A DNA stretch of 64,000 bases from positions 16,456 through 80,455 of the forward strand of contig JACJZW010000014.1 in assembly GCA_020635355.1 (NCBI GenBank). The letters run 5' to 3'. Source of the DNA: Flavobacteriales bacterium (lineage in GTDB: Bacteria > Bacteroidota > Bacteroidia > NS11-12g > UBA9320). Position numbers and translations under genes: made by a program. Under the pieces are notes generated by a model. It did no database searches and was not told where the DNA came from. It saw only the letters and a program-made list of their open reading frames with translations. Shown one piece after another: positions 8,711-16,775 of this stretch (within the stretch, counting starts at the first letter, position 1; each line of letters starts with the position of its first letter).

Positions 8711-9556
8711 TCAGTAATCTCCCAGTGTTTCTGGATTTTGTGCGAGTGCTTGTGCCAATTGCTCGTCATTTGGAGCAATGCCGTGCCACGCATGTGATCC
8801 CATCATAAAGTCAACACCGTTCCCCATTTCGGTTTTCATGAGTATGAGTACTGGCTTGCCTTTTCTACTGGCATCTATACCGGATTGAAGTCCCTGGTAA
8901 ACGCTGTCGATGTTATTTCCATCCATTTCAAGGACTTCCCAGCCAAATGCTTCAAATTTTGATCGCATGTCAGTAAAGCCCATGATGTCTTTGGTGGATC
9001 CATCAATTTGCTGGCCGTTGAGGTCAACCGTTGCAATCAGGTTATCAACCCCGTTATGAGCCGCATACATGATGGCCTCCCAGTTTTGCCCTTCTTGCAA
9101 TTCACCATCGCCCATGAGGGCAAAAACGGTGCGATCATCCCCATTTAATTTTTTTGAAAGAGCGATGCCTACCGCAACGGATAACCCCTGACCCAAAGAT
9201 CCGGTTGCCACCCGGATTCCGGGCAGTCCTTCTTCGGTAGCCGGGTGTCCCTGAAGTCGGGAATCCAACTTTCGGAAGGTGGCTAACTCGCTTACCTCAA
9301 AATATCCTGCCCGTGCAAGGGTTGAATAAAAAACCGGTGAAATATGTCCATTGCTGAGAATGAAAACATCCTCATTTTCGCCAGCCATATTAAATGGCAC
9401 CGCACTGTATTTCATGATCCGATGATAGAGAACCGTGAAAAACTCTGCGCAGCCCAGAGATCCACCAGGGTGGCCGGATTGAACTGCATGAACCATGCGA
9501 ACGATATCTCGTCGCACTTGGGAGACGATGTCTTGTAACTCTGCGGTACTTTTCAC
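8711..9556 (-). CDS. Transketolase, N-terminal (TPP-binding) subunit
   Basis: Supplies the pyrophosphate-binding domain of the split transketolase. Motifs: QVRRDIVRMVHAVQSGHPGG near the start, LSNGHISPVFYSTLARAGYF, ATGSLGQGLSVAVG, and the TPP/Mg signature GDGELQEGQNWEA...LNGQQ. A GTG at 9554-9556 is preferred as start because it gives the usual family N-terminus (K-S-T-A-E-L) and lies just downstream of a promoter-like CACCTTTG (9582-9575, 7 of 8 matches to TAnnTTTG). The frame remains open to a TTG at 9577, but that codon lies inside the box. It heads the leftward run of seven genes ending at 2886. Confidence 0.93.
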   Translation of the reverse strand: MKSTAELQDIVSQVRRDIVRMVHAVQSGHPGGSLGCAEFFTVLYHRIMKYSAVPFNMAGENEDVFILSNGHISPVFYSTLARAGYFEVSELATFRKLDSRLQGHPATEEGLPGIRVATGSLGQGLSVAVGIALSKKLNGDDRTVFALMGDGELQEGQNWEAIMYAAHNGVDNLIATVDLNGQQIDGSTKDIMGFTDMRSKFEAFGWEVLEMDGNNIDSVYQGLQSGIDASRKGKPVLILMKTEMGNGVDFMMGSHAWHGIAPNDEQLAQALAQNPETLGDY

Positions 9557-9621
9557 GAGGGGGGATTCAAAGGACAAAGGTGCTGATTTAATCAGTTATT
9601 CGGAATATTTGTGGATAGTTA

Positions 9622-11211
9622 ATGGAAAAGTCATCAGAGTCACTTTTTGTTGAATTGACGCTGCTTCCCGAGCAGGTGGGCAACGATGAAGCAATGGTGT
9701 CCAGGTTGCAGCAGCAATTGGGTGAAGATCTGCCACAACCGCTGTATTACCGGGTGCTTCGCAAATCATTGGATGCCCGTAAAAAGCCCATCGTTTTCCG
9801 ATTGCGGGTTGAAGTGGCTTCGAAACCGTTCCTGTCTGTCCTGAAACCAAAGGCACCTAAAATCAATGATTCAGAAGCGGCCATTGTTGTTGGTTGCGGA
9901 CCTGCGGGGTTGTTTGCGGCTCTGGAGTTGCTAAGAAATGGGATTAAACCCATTGTTCTGGAACGTGGCAAGCCGGTTCGGGAACGAAGGCGAGATTTGG
10001 TCCGCATTCCACGAGAACGTTTTGTTGACCCTGAAAGTAATTATTGCTTTGGCGAAGGTGGAGCCGGAACGTTTTCTGATGGAAAGTTATATACCCGAAG
10101 CAAGAAACGAGGCGACATCCATTTTGTGCTGAACACCCTCGTTGAACATGGTGCTCGGGAAGATATTTTAGTGGAGGCGCATCCGCATATCGGGACCAAT
10201 AAGTTGCCGGAAATTGTGCAATCCATTCGGGAATACATCATTCATTCAGGAGGAGAAGTACACTTTGAACATCGGGTTGAGGGACTCATTCTAGACCAAC
10301 AGCGCATCCAAGGTACACACCAATTACGGTGATTTTTTTACTCCTCACGTTATACTAGCGACTGGACACTCCGCACGAGATGTGTTTGAATTCTTGAATC
10401 ATCAAGCTATTCACATCGAGTCCAAACCGTTCGCTTTGGGAGTTCGCATTGAACATCAACAAAATCTGATCGACCGCATTCAATATCGCTGCGCGGATCG
10501 GGGAGCATTTTGCCTCCAGCATCCTATTCGCTGGTGCATCAGGTCAATGGGAGAGGGGTCTTTTCGTTTTGCATGTGTCCGGGTGGAATAATTGCCCCGG
10601 CCATGACGGCCTCCGATGAGGTTGTGGTGAACGGCTGGTCGCCCAGTAAACGCAATGGCCAATTTGCCAATAGTGGTTTTGTGGTACAGGTAGAACCCAG
10701 GGATTGGAAGAAATTTGAGAACGATGGGGCTTTGGCGGCCGTAAGGTTTCAGTCGGAAATTGAACAAACGGCGTTCAAGGCTGCCGGTTCGGATTTATCC
10801 GCCCCGGCTCAACGCGCATCTGATTTGATGAAGCGACGAACCAGCACGTCGTTACCGGACTGTTCCTACATGGCTGGGGTGCGATCGGTTGATTTGCGAG
10901 AGGTGTTGCCACCGGATTTTATAGATCGAATTGCCGGAGCACTTCACCACTTCAACAAGCGGATGCCCGGATATGGAGGTCACGATGCGCTGTTGGTTGG
11001 TGTGGAATCTCGGACTTTTCACCCATCCGAATTCCTCGCGATCGGGAGACATTGGAGCATCCGGATATTTCGGGTTTCTATCCGTGTGGCGAAGGTGCAG
11101 GTTATGCGGGGAATCATGTCGGCTGCTCTGGATGGAATAGCCTGTGCCAATCGGGTTGCGATTAGCTTAGGTAAACTTCCATCGACCCTGAATCAGACGG
11201 AACAAAGGTGA
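9622..11211 (+). pseudogene. COG2509-type FAD-dependent oxidoreductase, broken by four frameshifts
   Basis: The pieces together match a full-length (~525-residue) FAD/NAD(P)-dependent flavoprotein of the COG2509 type, but no single frame covers it. Piece 1 (9622 to about 10312) has the Rossmann motif AAIVVGCGPAGLFAALELL and GEGGAGTFSDGKLYTR. Piece 2 (about 10313-10500, +1 frame) reads FFTPHVILATGHSARDVF and KPFALGVRIEH. Piece 3 (about 10503-11018, original frame) reads LPPASYSLVHQVNGRGVFSF and CMCPGGIIAPA. Piece 4 (11019-11108, a third frame) reads RIPRDRETLEHPDISGFYPC and GEGAGYAG. Piece 5 returns to the first frame with IMSAALDGIACANRV. The breaks lie at short G or T runs. Adjacent genes are intact, so real decay is more likely than general sequencing error. 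The 3' end overlaps the convergent PRTase gene. Confidence 0.85.
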
Positions 11212-11665
11212 TGTGTTCCTGCAGGGTGGTGGCCAGTGAAATACCAACGATGTTGGCTTTGATTGGGAAGGATGTATGCGCCCGGTTGGCGAGCACCACC
11301 GTGTGAAGTGACGCGGGTCCCTGGTTCAAAATAGGAAGGGTAGCGTACATCAATGTCTTACCACTATTCAACACGTCATCAATCAACAAAACGTCTTTAT
11401 CTGACAGGGAAGGAACATCCTTTATCTCCACACTTCCATCGTTTGGGTCATCCTTGTTGATGTAAATGGATCCCAAATGCAGGGTGACCGTTGAAATAGC
11501 CTCGAGTTTTTCCTTAAGCAGCAGCGCCACTTGATAACCTTTATTCATGAGGCCAATCAATACCAGCTCCTTTTTACCGTGGTTGGCTTCCAATATCTGC
11601 CAAGCCATCCGCTCAATTTTCAGTAGGATGTCGGTATGTGTCAGGATGATGGTGCGCTTCTCCAT
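11162..11665 (-). CDS. PyrR-like phosphoribosyltransferase
   Basis: A type I phosphoribosyltransferase fold of about 167 residues. The PRPP-binding loop VLLIDDVLNSGKT lies at about 92-104. LIGLMNKGYQVALLL near the N-terminus is the PPi-loop region, and VVLANRAHTSFPIKANIVG resembles the PyrR segment following the PRPP loop. Closest recognised architecture is PyrR (uracil PRTase/pyr operon regulator), but base specificity and any RNA-binding role cannot be judged. The ATG at 11665 lies one base beyond the coaE stop; an in-frame TTG at 11680 would overlap coaE. Probably co-transcribed with coaE. Convergent with the flavoprotein pseudogene. Confidence 0.8.
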   Translation of the reverse strand: MEKRTIILTHTDILLKIERMAWQILEANHGKKELVLIGLMNKGYQVALLLKEKLEAISTVTLHLGSIYINKDDPNDGSVEIKDVPSLSDKDVLLIDDVLNSGKTLMYATLPILNQGPASLHTVVLANRAHTSFPIKANIVGISLATTLQEHITFVPSDSGSMEVYLS

Positions 11666-11666
11666 G

Positions 11667-12293
11667 TCAGGCCGTTTCAACTTTACAAAGATTGAGGAAA
11701 ATGTGATGCAGTTCCACCACTTGTTTGATCAACGAAAATCCCGATCCATTTCGAATGATGTGATCGGCGTGATCAAGCCGATCCTTATCACTCAATTGAT
11801 TTTCAATTCGTTTCAACACCTCCTCTTTGCGAATATGATCTCGTTTAGTAATGCGCTCCAGCCGGATATCAATCGGGCAGGTTACCACCACCAATCGGTC
11901 GAGTTTCTGATAACTCTTCGTTTCAATGAGCAGGGCTGCCTCTTTTACCGAGTATGGATGACCATCAGCCGCCTGTCGTTTTGACCACGCATCGTAATCT
12001 TCGAATACCGCTGGGTGTACTATGCCATTAAGAATGCGCAGCTGTGCCGGATTATTAAACACTATCTTGGAAAGGTAGGCTCGATCGAGGTTCCCTTCTT
12101 TGTCGTACACATCCCAGCCAAAGGCTTGGCGAAGATTTTTTCGAAGGTCGTCGCTTTCCACCATGAGCTGTTTGGCCCGGTTGTCGGCATAGTACACCGG
12201 CACACCCAAATGGGCAAAAATGGAGCATACGGTAGATTTACCGGATCCAATGCCTCCGGTGACGCCAATCTTCAGATGTGGGGCCGACTCCAA
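11667..12293 (-). CDS. coaE: Dephospho-CoA kinase
   Basis: Catalyses the last step of coenzyme A synthesis, phosphorylating dephospho-CoA with ATP (cytosol). The 208-residue length is normal. The P-loop GGIGSGKST is at 13-21; FAHLGVPVYYADNRAK contains the substrate-binding Asp of the CoaE DADxxA-like motif; HPAVF and the lid region (ITKRDHIRKEEVLKRIENQL) follow. Start is a TTG at 12293, five bases from the yajC stop; there is no in-frame ATG before the P-loop. The gene order nusB-DUF1573-yajC-coaE recurs in Bacteroidota. Confidence 0.95.
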   Translation of the reverse strand: MESAPHLKIGVTGGIGSGKSTVCSIFAHLGVPVYYADNRAKQLMVESDDLRKNLRQAFGWDVYDKEGNLDRAYLSKIVFNNPAQLRILNGIVHPAVFEDYDAWSKRQAADGHPYSVKEAALLIETKSYQKLDRLVVVTCPIDIRLERITKRDHIRKEEVLKRIENQLSDKDRLDHADHIIRNGSGFSLIKQVVELHHIFLNLCKVETA

Positions 12294-12297
12294 CGAA

Positions 12298-12624
12298 TTA
12301 CTTTTTTCCTTCCTTAGCAGCGTTCAACGCTGATGTAGCATCCATGGAAACCGCTGATTTTTCGATGCGCAATTTCCCACCTCCCTCTGTTTCAATGATC
12401 AGGGTGGTGTCTTTCAATTCCGCAATTTTTCCGTGAATTCCGCCACTAGTAACGATGCGGTCTCCTTTGGACAAGTTGTCGCGATAAGCTTGTTGTTGCT
12501 TGTTCTTTTTAACCTGAGGGCGGATCATGAAGAAGTACATCACCACGAACATCATGGCGATCATCAGGAAGAATCCGTTGCCGCCGTTAGGTTGACCGGA
12601 TGCGGCGAGTAATACAAAGTTCAT
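12298..12624 (-). CDS. yajC: Preprotein translocase accessory subunit YajC
   Basis: A small inner-membrane protein associated with SecDF in the Sec translocon. The 108 residues comprise one TM helix (about 19-35, FLMIAMMFVVMYFFMIRPQ) followed by the YajC signature: RPQVKKNKQQQAYRDNLSKG then DRIVTSGGIHGKIAELKD. The gene lies 15 bases downstream of the DUF1573 lipoprotein gene and five upstream of coaE, all leftward. Confidence 0.95.
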   Translation of the reverse strand: MNFVLLAASGQPNGGNGFFLMIAMMFVVMYFFMIRPQVKKNKQQQAYRDNLSKGDRIVTSGGIHGKIAELKDTTLIIETEGGGKLRIEKSAVSMDATSALNAAKEGKK

Positions 12625-12639
12625 GTGGTTGATCTTGTT

Positions 12640-13101
12640 TTATTCTTTTGGCCGAACAAATCCTTTGATGGTAAGCACCGTTTCTGGAGGATTGGTATTG
12701 GCTGTAATTGTTATGTTCTTGGTTTGATTACCTTGTTTCCCACTGCTATCGAACTTGATTTCGATGACACCACGTTCACCCGGGGCAACAGGTTTTTTCT
12801 CACACTTAGGCGTTGTACACCCGCAACTTGCCTGACATCGGCTAATCACGAGGTCTTCATTTCCTGTGTTGGTGAAATGAAAGGAATGTCGCACGATTTC
12901 ACCTTCATTAATGTCGCCGAATTCCCAAATTTCCTCATCAAATTTTATGGATGGTTCGGGGTTCTGAGCATTGGGATTATCTGCCGTTTTATTGTTCGAT
13001 ACCATGTCACCATCCACCTCATTGCCGGATTGGTTGTTGGAACAGGAACTAACCACCAGCACCAAGATGGCTACTAAACTGAAAGGAATACTATTTTTCA
13101 T
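12640..13101 (-). CDS. DUF1573 lipoprotein
   Basis: Predicted lipoprotein of about 153 residues. From the ATG at 13101 the signal peptide ends in a lipobox (LVVSSC, Cys20). The frame is open to 13131, but that start would fall inside the promoter-like box at 13129-13136, so 13101 is preferred. After a Ser/Asn-rich spacer comes the DUF1573 Ig-like domain: WEFGDINEGEIVRHSFHFTN, the CQASCGCTTP cysteine cluster and APGERGVIEIKFDSSGKQG. The function of DUF1573 is not known; it is abundant in Bacteroidota, often near nusB and yajC as here. Confidence 0.9.
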   Translation of the reverse strand: MKNSIPFSLVAILVLVVSSCSNNQSGNEVDGDMVSNNKTADNPNAQNPEPSIKFDEEIWEFGDINEGEIVRHSFHFTNTGNEDLVISRCQASCGCTTPKCEKKPVAPGERGVIEIKFDSSGKQGNQTKNITITANTNPPETVLTIKGFVRPKE

Positions 13102-13128
13102 TCTCATGTTACTTGTGATTTGGAGAGG

Positions 13129-13136
13129 CAAATTTA
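13129..13136 (-). promoter_or_regulatory. Candidate -7 box (TAAATTTG) for DUF1573-yajC-coaE
   Basis: Exact match to TAnnTTTG on the minus strand, 27 bases upstream of the chosen DUF1573 ATG, with a TTG 23 bases further upstream as a weak -33 element. It suggests an internal promoter after nusB. Confidence 0.4.
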
Positions 13137-13183
13137 AACGGTGAGGGCAAAATCCGGCTCAACTAACCGCATCATTTGAGTGG

Positions 13184-14116
13184 TTATCCAACCAATCCGC
13201 GTCCTTTTTTAACTAAACGGTTTTCGGCTTTGAGTTGTTTAACTGCCTTGTCCAAAACGCCATTGACAAATTTGTTACTCTGCGGTGTGCTGTAATTCTT
13301 TGCCAGTTCAAGGTATTCGTTTAAGGTAACCTTGATCGGGATGTAGGGGAATTCAAGCAATTCAGCCAGTGCCATCGTCATGATGAGCATATCCGTTTTC
13401 GCAATCCGATCACGGTCCCAACCCGGAGCATTGGCATCAATCATGACGGCGTACTCTTCTGCATGTCGGGCAGAAATTTTTAACAGATCGAGGGCAAATT
13501 CTTCACTTTCCGAATCAATACCTGCTGGGAGATTCAGGCCTTCACCGGCTTTATAATCCGAAATCGCCGTTCGAACAAATTTGAATACCGGTACTTTTTC
13601 ATCCTCCCAAAGCATCTCCATTTCTTCCATGGCATGATTGAATCGCTCGGATGTCTCCAGGTGGGTGTAGAGGCGCTGAAGGAACTTCATCTGAACCTCC
13701 GCCGACTTCCAATCGTTGGCCATCATCTTGTCGGTAAGTTCGGCTTCGGCCACTTCCCGATACATGGCCAGCAACAGTTCTTCATCGCGCTGCCAGTTGA
13801 ACGGCGGGCGTTCCAGTAAGGTTGCGATTTCGGGTTGATGTACAATGGATTCATATAACCCATTGAGACATAATGCCTCATACCGAAGTTGGGTGTCGGC
13901 ATCCTTGATATATCGGTTGTCTTCCGGGTTCTGTTTGGTTCGGATGTAGTGAATCAGTTCAAGAGGGAAAATAAAGACCGTTCTGAAATTGCTGTAAATT
14001 CCTTCCAGTGAATCTTTCAGGTAGGCATTGGCCTTATTCAGACTTTTGTCCTCATCCTGTGTATAGGCGTAAAACGCCTGAAAAACCTTGACCCGAATAA
14101 GTCGACGATTGAGCAT
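13184..14116 (-). CDS. nusB: Transcription antitermination factor NusB (long Bacteroidota form)
   Basis: Binds boxA RNA with NusE (S10) in rRNA antitermination. The 310 residues are about twice the length of the E. coli protein, which is usual for Bacteroidota. The N-terminus MLNRRLIRVKVFQAFYAYTQ matches the first NusB helix (R-R-x-R-x-x-A/V-x-Q-A-Y/F). The C-terminal ~100 residues (DRIAKTDMLIMTMALAELLE, IPIKVTLNEYLELAKNYSTP and KFVNGVLDK) are the canonical NusB C-terminal fold. The central acidic helical region is the lineage extension. A -7-like box lies 24 bases upstream of the start. Confidence 0.95.
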   Translation of the reverse strand: MLNRRLIRVKVFQAFYAYTQDEDKSLNKANAYLKDSLEGIYSNFRTVFIFPLELIHYIRTKQNPEDNRYIKDADTQLRYEALCLNGLYESIVHQPEIATLLERPPFNWQRDEELLLAMYREVAEAELTDKMMANDWKSAEVQMKFLQRLYTHLETSERFNHAMEEMEMLWEDEKVPVFKFVRTAISDYKAGEGLNLPAGIDSESEEFALDLLKISARHAEEYAVMIDANAPGWDRDRIAKTDMLIMTMALAELLEFPYIPIKVTLNEYLELAKNYSTPQSNKFVNGVLDKAVKQLKAENRLVKKGRGLVG

Positions 14117-14140
14117 TAGGTGATCCTGCTAACGGGGCGG

Positions 14141-14148
14141 CAAAAATA
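14141..14148 (-). promoter_or_regulatory. Candidate -7 box (TATTTTTG) for nusB
   Basis: Exact TAnnTTTG match on the minus strand, 24 bases upstream of the nusB ATG, within the 59-base gap after alanine dehydrogenase. No clear -33 element. Confidence 0.35.
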
Positions 14149-14175
14149 ATCCATTACACGGAGCGGAATGCGCTT

Positions 14176-15402
14176 TTATGCGTTCCCGGCGATCAGGAAA
14201 TCAATTTCTTTTGAGATCAGCCCAAACCGATCACCCAAGGCGTGATTGGTGAGATTACCCTTGTACATATAAACACCTTCCCGCAACCCGTCGTTCTGCC
14301 ACAGATAGGGGTGTAAACCTCCGGCTTCAGCCACCTCAATGAGTAGGGGAGAGAAAATGTTACTCAGGGCATAACTAGCGGTCCTGCTCACGCGTGAAGC
14401 AATATTTGGAACACCATAATGGATGATGTCATGCTTAATAGTAATGGGGTTCTCGTGGTTAGTGACCTCACTGGTTTCAAAGCACCCTCCCTGATCAATG
14501 CTCACATCAATAATGAGGGATTTGGGTTTCATCCGCATCACCATGGCTTCGGTCACCACGCTGGGACTTCTACCGTCCTGACTGCGCAAGGCACCTATGG
14601 CAACATCACACTGTTCCAATGAGCTTTGTAATACATGAGGCAGAATGGTGGAGGAATAAATGCGTCGTCCAATATTGGTCTCCAGGCGACGGAGCTTGTG
14701 AATGGAGTTGTCAAAAACCGTTACGCTAGCACCCAATCCCAAAGCAGCTCGTACCGCATATTCACCCACCGCACCGGCGCCAATCACCACAATGTCTGTT
14801 GGTTGAACTCCGGGGATGCCGCCCATGAGTTCTCCTTTTCCTTTTTGTGCATTGTTGAGGTATTCGGCTGCGATGAGCACAGAAGCCCTTCCTGCAATTT
14901 CACTCATGGCCCGAATGATGGGAAGGGTTCCCACTTCGTCCCGCAAAAATTCATAGGCTAGTGCCGTAATTTTCTTCTGGGACAATCGGGTGAGGTATTC
15001 TTTTTTTAAATCGTTGAGCTGCAGTGCGCTGATGAGCGATGTGCCTGCTCGTAAATGATTGATTTCTTCGTCGGTTGGTGGATCAACCTTGAGAACAATA
15101 TCTGCATCGAATGCAGACGCGTGATCATAGATGATTTGGGCACCGGCATCGCTGTATTCCATGTCAGAAAAGTTGGCGGATTTTCCGGCACCGGTTTCAA
15201 TTCGGATTTCATGACCGTTGTTCACCAACAAGCCAACGGATAACGGGGAAAGCGGAACGCGTTTTTCCTGATAGGTGATTTCCGCCGGAATTGAGATGCT
15301 CAAATGGTTGCCATCCCGTTTCTTCAGTTGAAGTTTTTCCTGAGGTTGAAGGCTCGCCTGACGTGCCAGTTCCGTGAGGGTTTTCTTTGAAATGTCGGCC
15401 AT
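14176..15402 (-). CDS. ald: Alanine dehydrogenase
   Basis: NAD-dependent interconversion of L-alanine with pyruvate and ammonium (cytosol, hexamer). 408 residues against about 370 in Bacillus, the excess being a ~30-residue N-terminal extension. Motifs: IPAEITYQEKRVPLSPLSVG (substrate-side Arg/Lys), the NAD Rossmann motif DIVVIGAGAVGEYAVRAALG at about 204-223, and LIIDVSIDQGGCFETSE plus HYGVPNIASRVSRTASYALS, which are alanine dehydrogenase signatures. NAD(P) transhydrogenase alpha subunit is related, but it lacks this C-terminal block. An exact TAnnTTTG box lies 41 bases upstream. Confidence 0.95.
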   Translation of the reverse strand: MADISKKTLTELARQASLQPQEKLQLKKRDGNHLSISIPAEITYQEKRVPLSPLSVGLLVNNGHEIRIETGAGKSANFSDMEYSDAGAQIIYDHASAFDADIVLKVDPPTDEEINHLRAGTSLISALQLNDLKKEYLTRLSQKKITALAYEFLRDEVGTLPIIRAMSEIAGRASVLIAAEYLNNAQKGKGELMGGIPGVQPTDIVVIGAGAVGEYAVRAALGLGASVTVFDNSIHKLRRLETNIGRRIYSSTILPHVLQSSLEQCDVAIGALRSQDGRSPSVVTEAMVMRMKPKSLIIDVSIDQGGCFETSEVTNHENPITIKHDIIHYGVPNIASRVSRTASYALSNIFSPLLIEVAEAGGLHPYLWQNDGLREGVYMYKGNLTNHALGDRFGLISKEIDFLIAGNA

Positions 15403-15443
15403 AGATAGATGATCGAATGGATCAGACCACGTGGGTCGGAATT

Positions 15444-15451
15444 CAAAGATA
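15444..15451 (-). promoter_or_regulatory. Candidate -7 box (TATCTTTG) for ald
   Basis: Exact TAnnTTTG match on the minus strand, 41 bases upstream of the ald ATG, in the divergent gap between ald and the lytic transglycosylase gene. No clear -33 TTG. Confidence 0.4.
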
Positions 15452-15577
15452 GAATATAATCGGCGTTAGCAGTTGAAAATCCGATGGATACACTGTCTAT
15501 TAATTTATCCTTATCGGCACAAAATCTTTTGCCTCTTACATACGCATGACTTTTATTTATCGTTTAATTTGAAACTC

Positions 15578-16762
15578 ATGACTATGCCCAGGATTTCTGC
15601 TTCCATTTTATTGAGCTGTACCGCCCTTTGGGCTATGGCTGCCGATCACGAGGATGTTGAAAAAACAGATTCTGTTGAGGTGGTTGTGGATGTTGCTGTT
15701 ACGGAGTCATACCACTCAGAGCGCATTTTTTCGGCTGAGATCACTGAATTTGAGAACAATGAAATACCGGTAGACAGTGCGTTGTTCTTTGATCATGTGA
15801 AGTCGTTGGAGTTTCAAATCCCATTGGACTACAACAGTGAGGTGAAACGTTTCATCGACTACTTTGGGGTGAGCTGGCAAACAAAACTCAAGGAAATGAT
15901 CACCTTGAGCGAGTATTACTTCCCCATTTATGAATCCATACTGGATAAGCATAACCTGCCTCTGGAATTGAAATATGTTTCCGTTATTGAAAGTGCATTG
16001 AATCCGTATGCCACGTCTCGTTCCGGTGCGGTTGGTTTGTGGCAGTTCATGCCCTATACCGGCAAGTTGTATGATTTGACGATTGACCGTTACCAGGATC
16101 AACGACGTGATGTGGAATTGAGTACGGAAGCAGCATGTGGTTATTTCTCGGATATGTCGAAGCAGTTCGATGATTGGTTGGTGGTTATTGCCAGCTACAA
16201 TTGCGGACCCGGAAACATTCGTAAAGCCATTAAAAAGGCCGGTGGTAAAACCGGATTCTGGGACATCTATCCGTATCTTCCTTCGCAAACCCAGCACTAT
16301 ATTCCATCGTTTATCTCGGTGGCGTATCTGATGAATTTCTACGCCGAGTACGGTATTTTTCCATCTGAAGTAACCATGCCCAACAAGGATGTGACTTCTG
16401 TGGTATGTTCACCGGATCATCATTTAAAAGCCATCAGTGAAATTCTGGAGATACCGGTGGCAGACATTCGTGCGCTGAATCCTTCGCTGAAGGCCGATGA
16501 CCTGCCGTCCAATGTGGATCAGATCCACATCAAATTACCCTCGCATTGTGCCTATTCCTTCATTGAAAAGGAGCAGGAGATCAAGACCTTGAGCGCAGAA
16601 TATAAAGCAGCCGTTAAGGAGGTTGTCTATGTGGTAAAACGTGGTGATTCCCTTCAACGGGTCGCCAATCTGTATGGTTGTTCCGTAACTGAGCTCAAAG
16701 ACTGGAATGGCCTTTCGTCAAATCTCATTCATCCGGGCAGCCGACTCAAATTATATTTGTGA
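15578..16762 (+). CDS. Membrane-bound lytic murein transglycosylase, MltD-like (SLT + LysM)
   Basis: Cleaves the glycan strands of peptidoglycan to 1,6-anhydro ends, in the periplasm. From the ATG at 15578 (or 15584) the protein has a signal peptide (ASILLSCTALWAMA); the frame opens earlier at 15473 but the added 35 residues look non-coding. The SLT domain spans about 115-260 with the catalytic Glu138 in VSVIESALNP, then SGAVGLWQFMPYTGKLYDL and the ASYNCGPGNIRKA motif. A degenerate LysM follows (about 305-345), and a clear one is at the C-terminus (VVYVVKRGDSLQRVANLYGC). Architecture matches MltD. The DUF4837 lipoprotein gene follows 13 bases after the stop. Confidence 0.93.
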   Translation: MTMPRISASILLSCTALWAMAADHEDVEKTDSVEVVVDVAVTESYHSERIFSAEITEFENNEIPVDSALFFDHVKSLEFQIPLDYNSEVKRFIDYFGVSWQTKLKEMITLSEYYFPIYESILDKHNLPLELKYVSVIESALNPYATSRSGAVGLWQFMPYTGKLYDLTIDRYQDQRRDVELSTEAACGYFSDMSKQFDDWLVVIASYNCGPGNIRKAIKKAGGKTGFWDIYPYLPSQTQHYIPSFISVAYLMNFYAEYGIFPSEVTMPNKDVTSVVCSPDHHLKAISEILEIPVADIRALNPSLKADDLPSNVDQIHIKLPSHCAYSFIEKEQEIKTLSAEYKAAVKEVVYVVKRGDSLQRVANLYGCSVTELKDWNGLSSNLIHPGSRLKLYL

Positions 16763-16775
16763 GCAAAAAGAAACC

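Noticed and set aside
9622..11211. Programmed frameshifting in the flavoprotein gene
   Set aside because: Four separate shifts with no slippery heptamer or pseudoknot; decay is a simpler explanation.
11162..11665. Naming this gene pyrR
   Set aside because: The PRPP loop and fold fit, but it is not linked to pyrimidine genes and base specificity cannot be read.
15716..16297. 193-codon open frame antisense to the lytic transglycosylase gene
   Set aside because: It lies wholly opposite a gene with an intact SLT domain and shows no family motif; codon-bias shadow.
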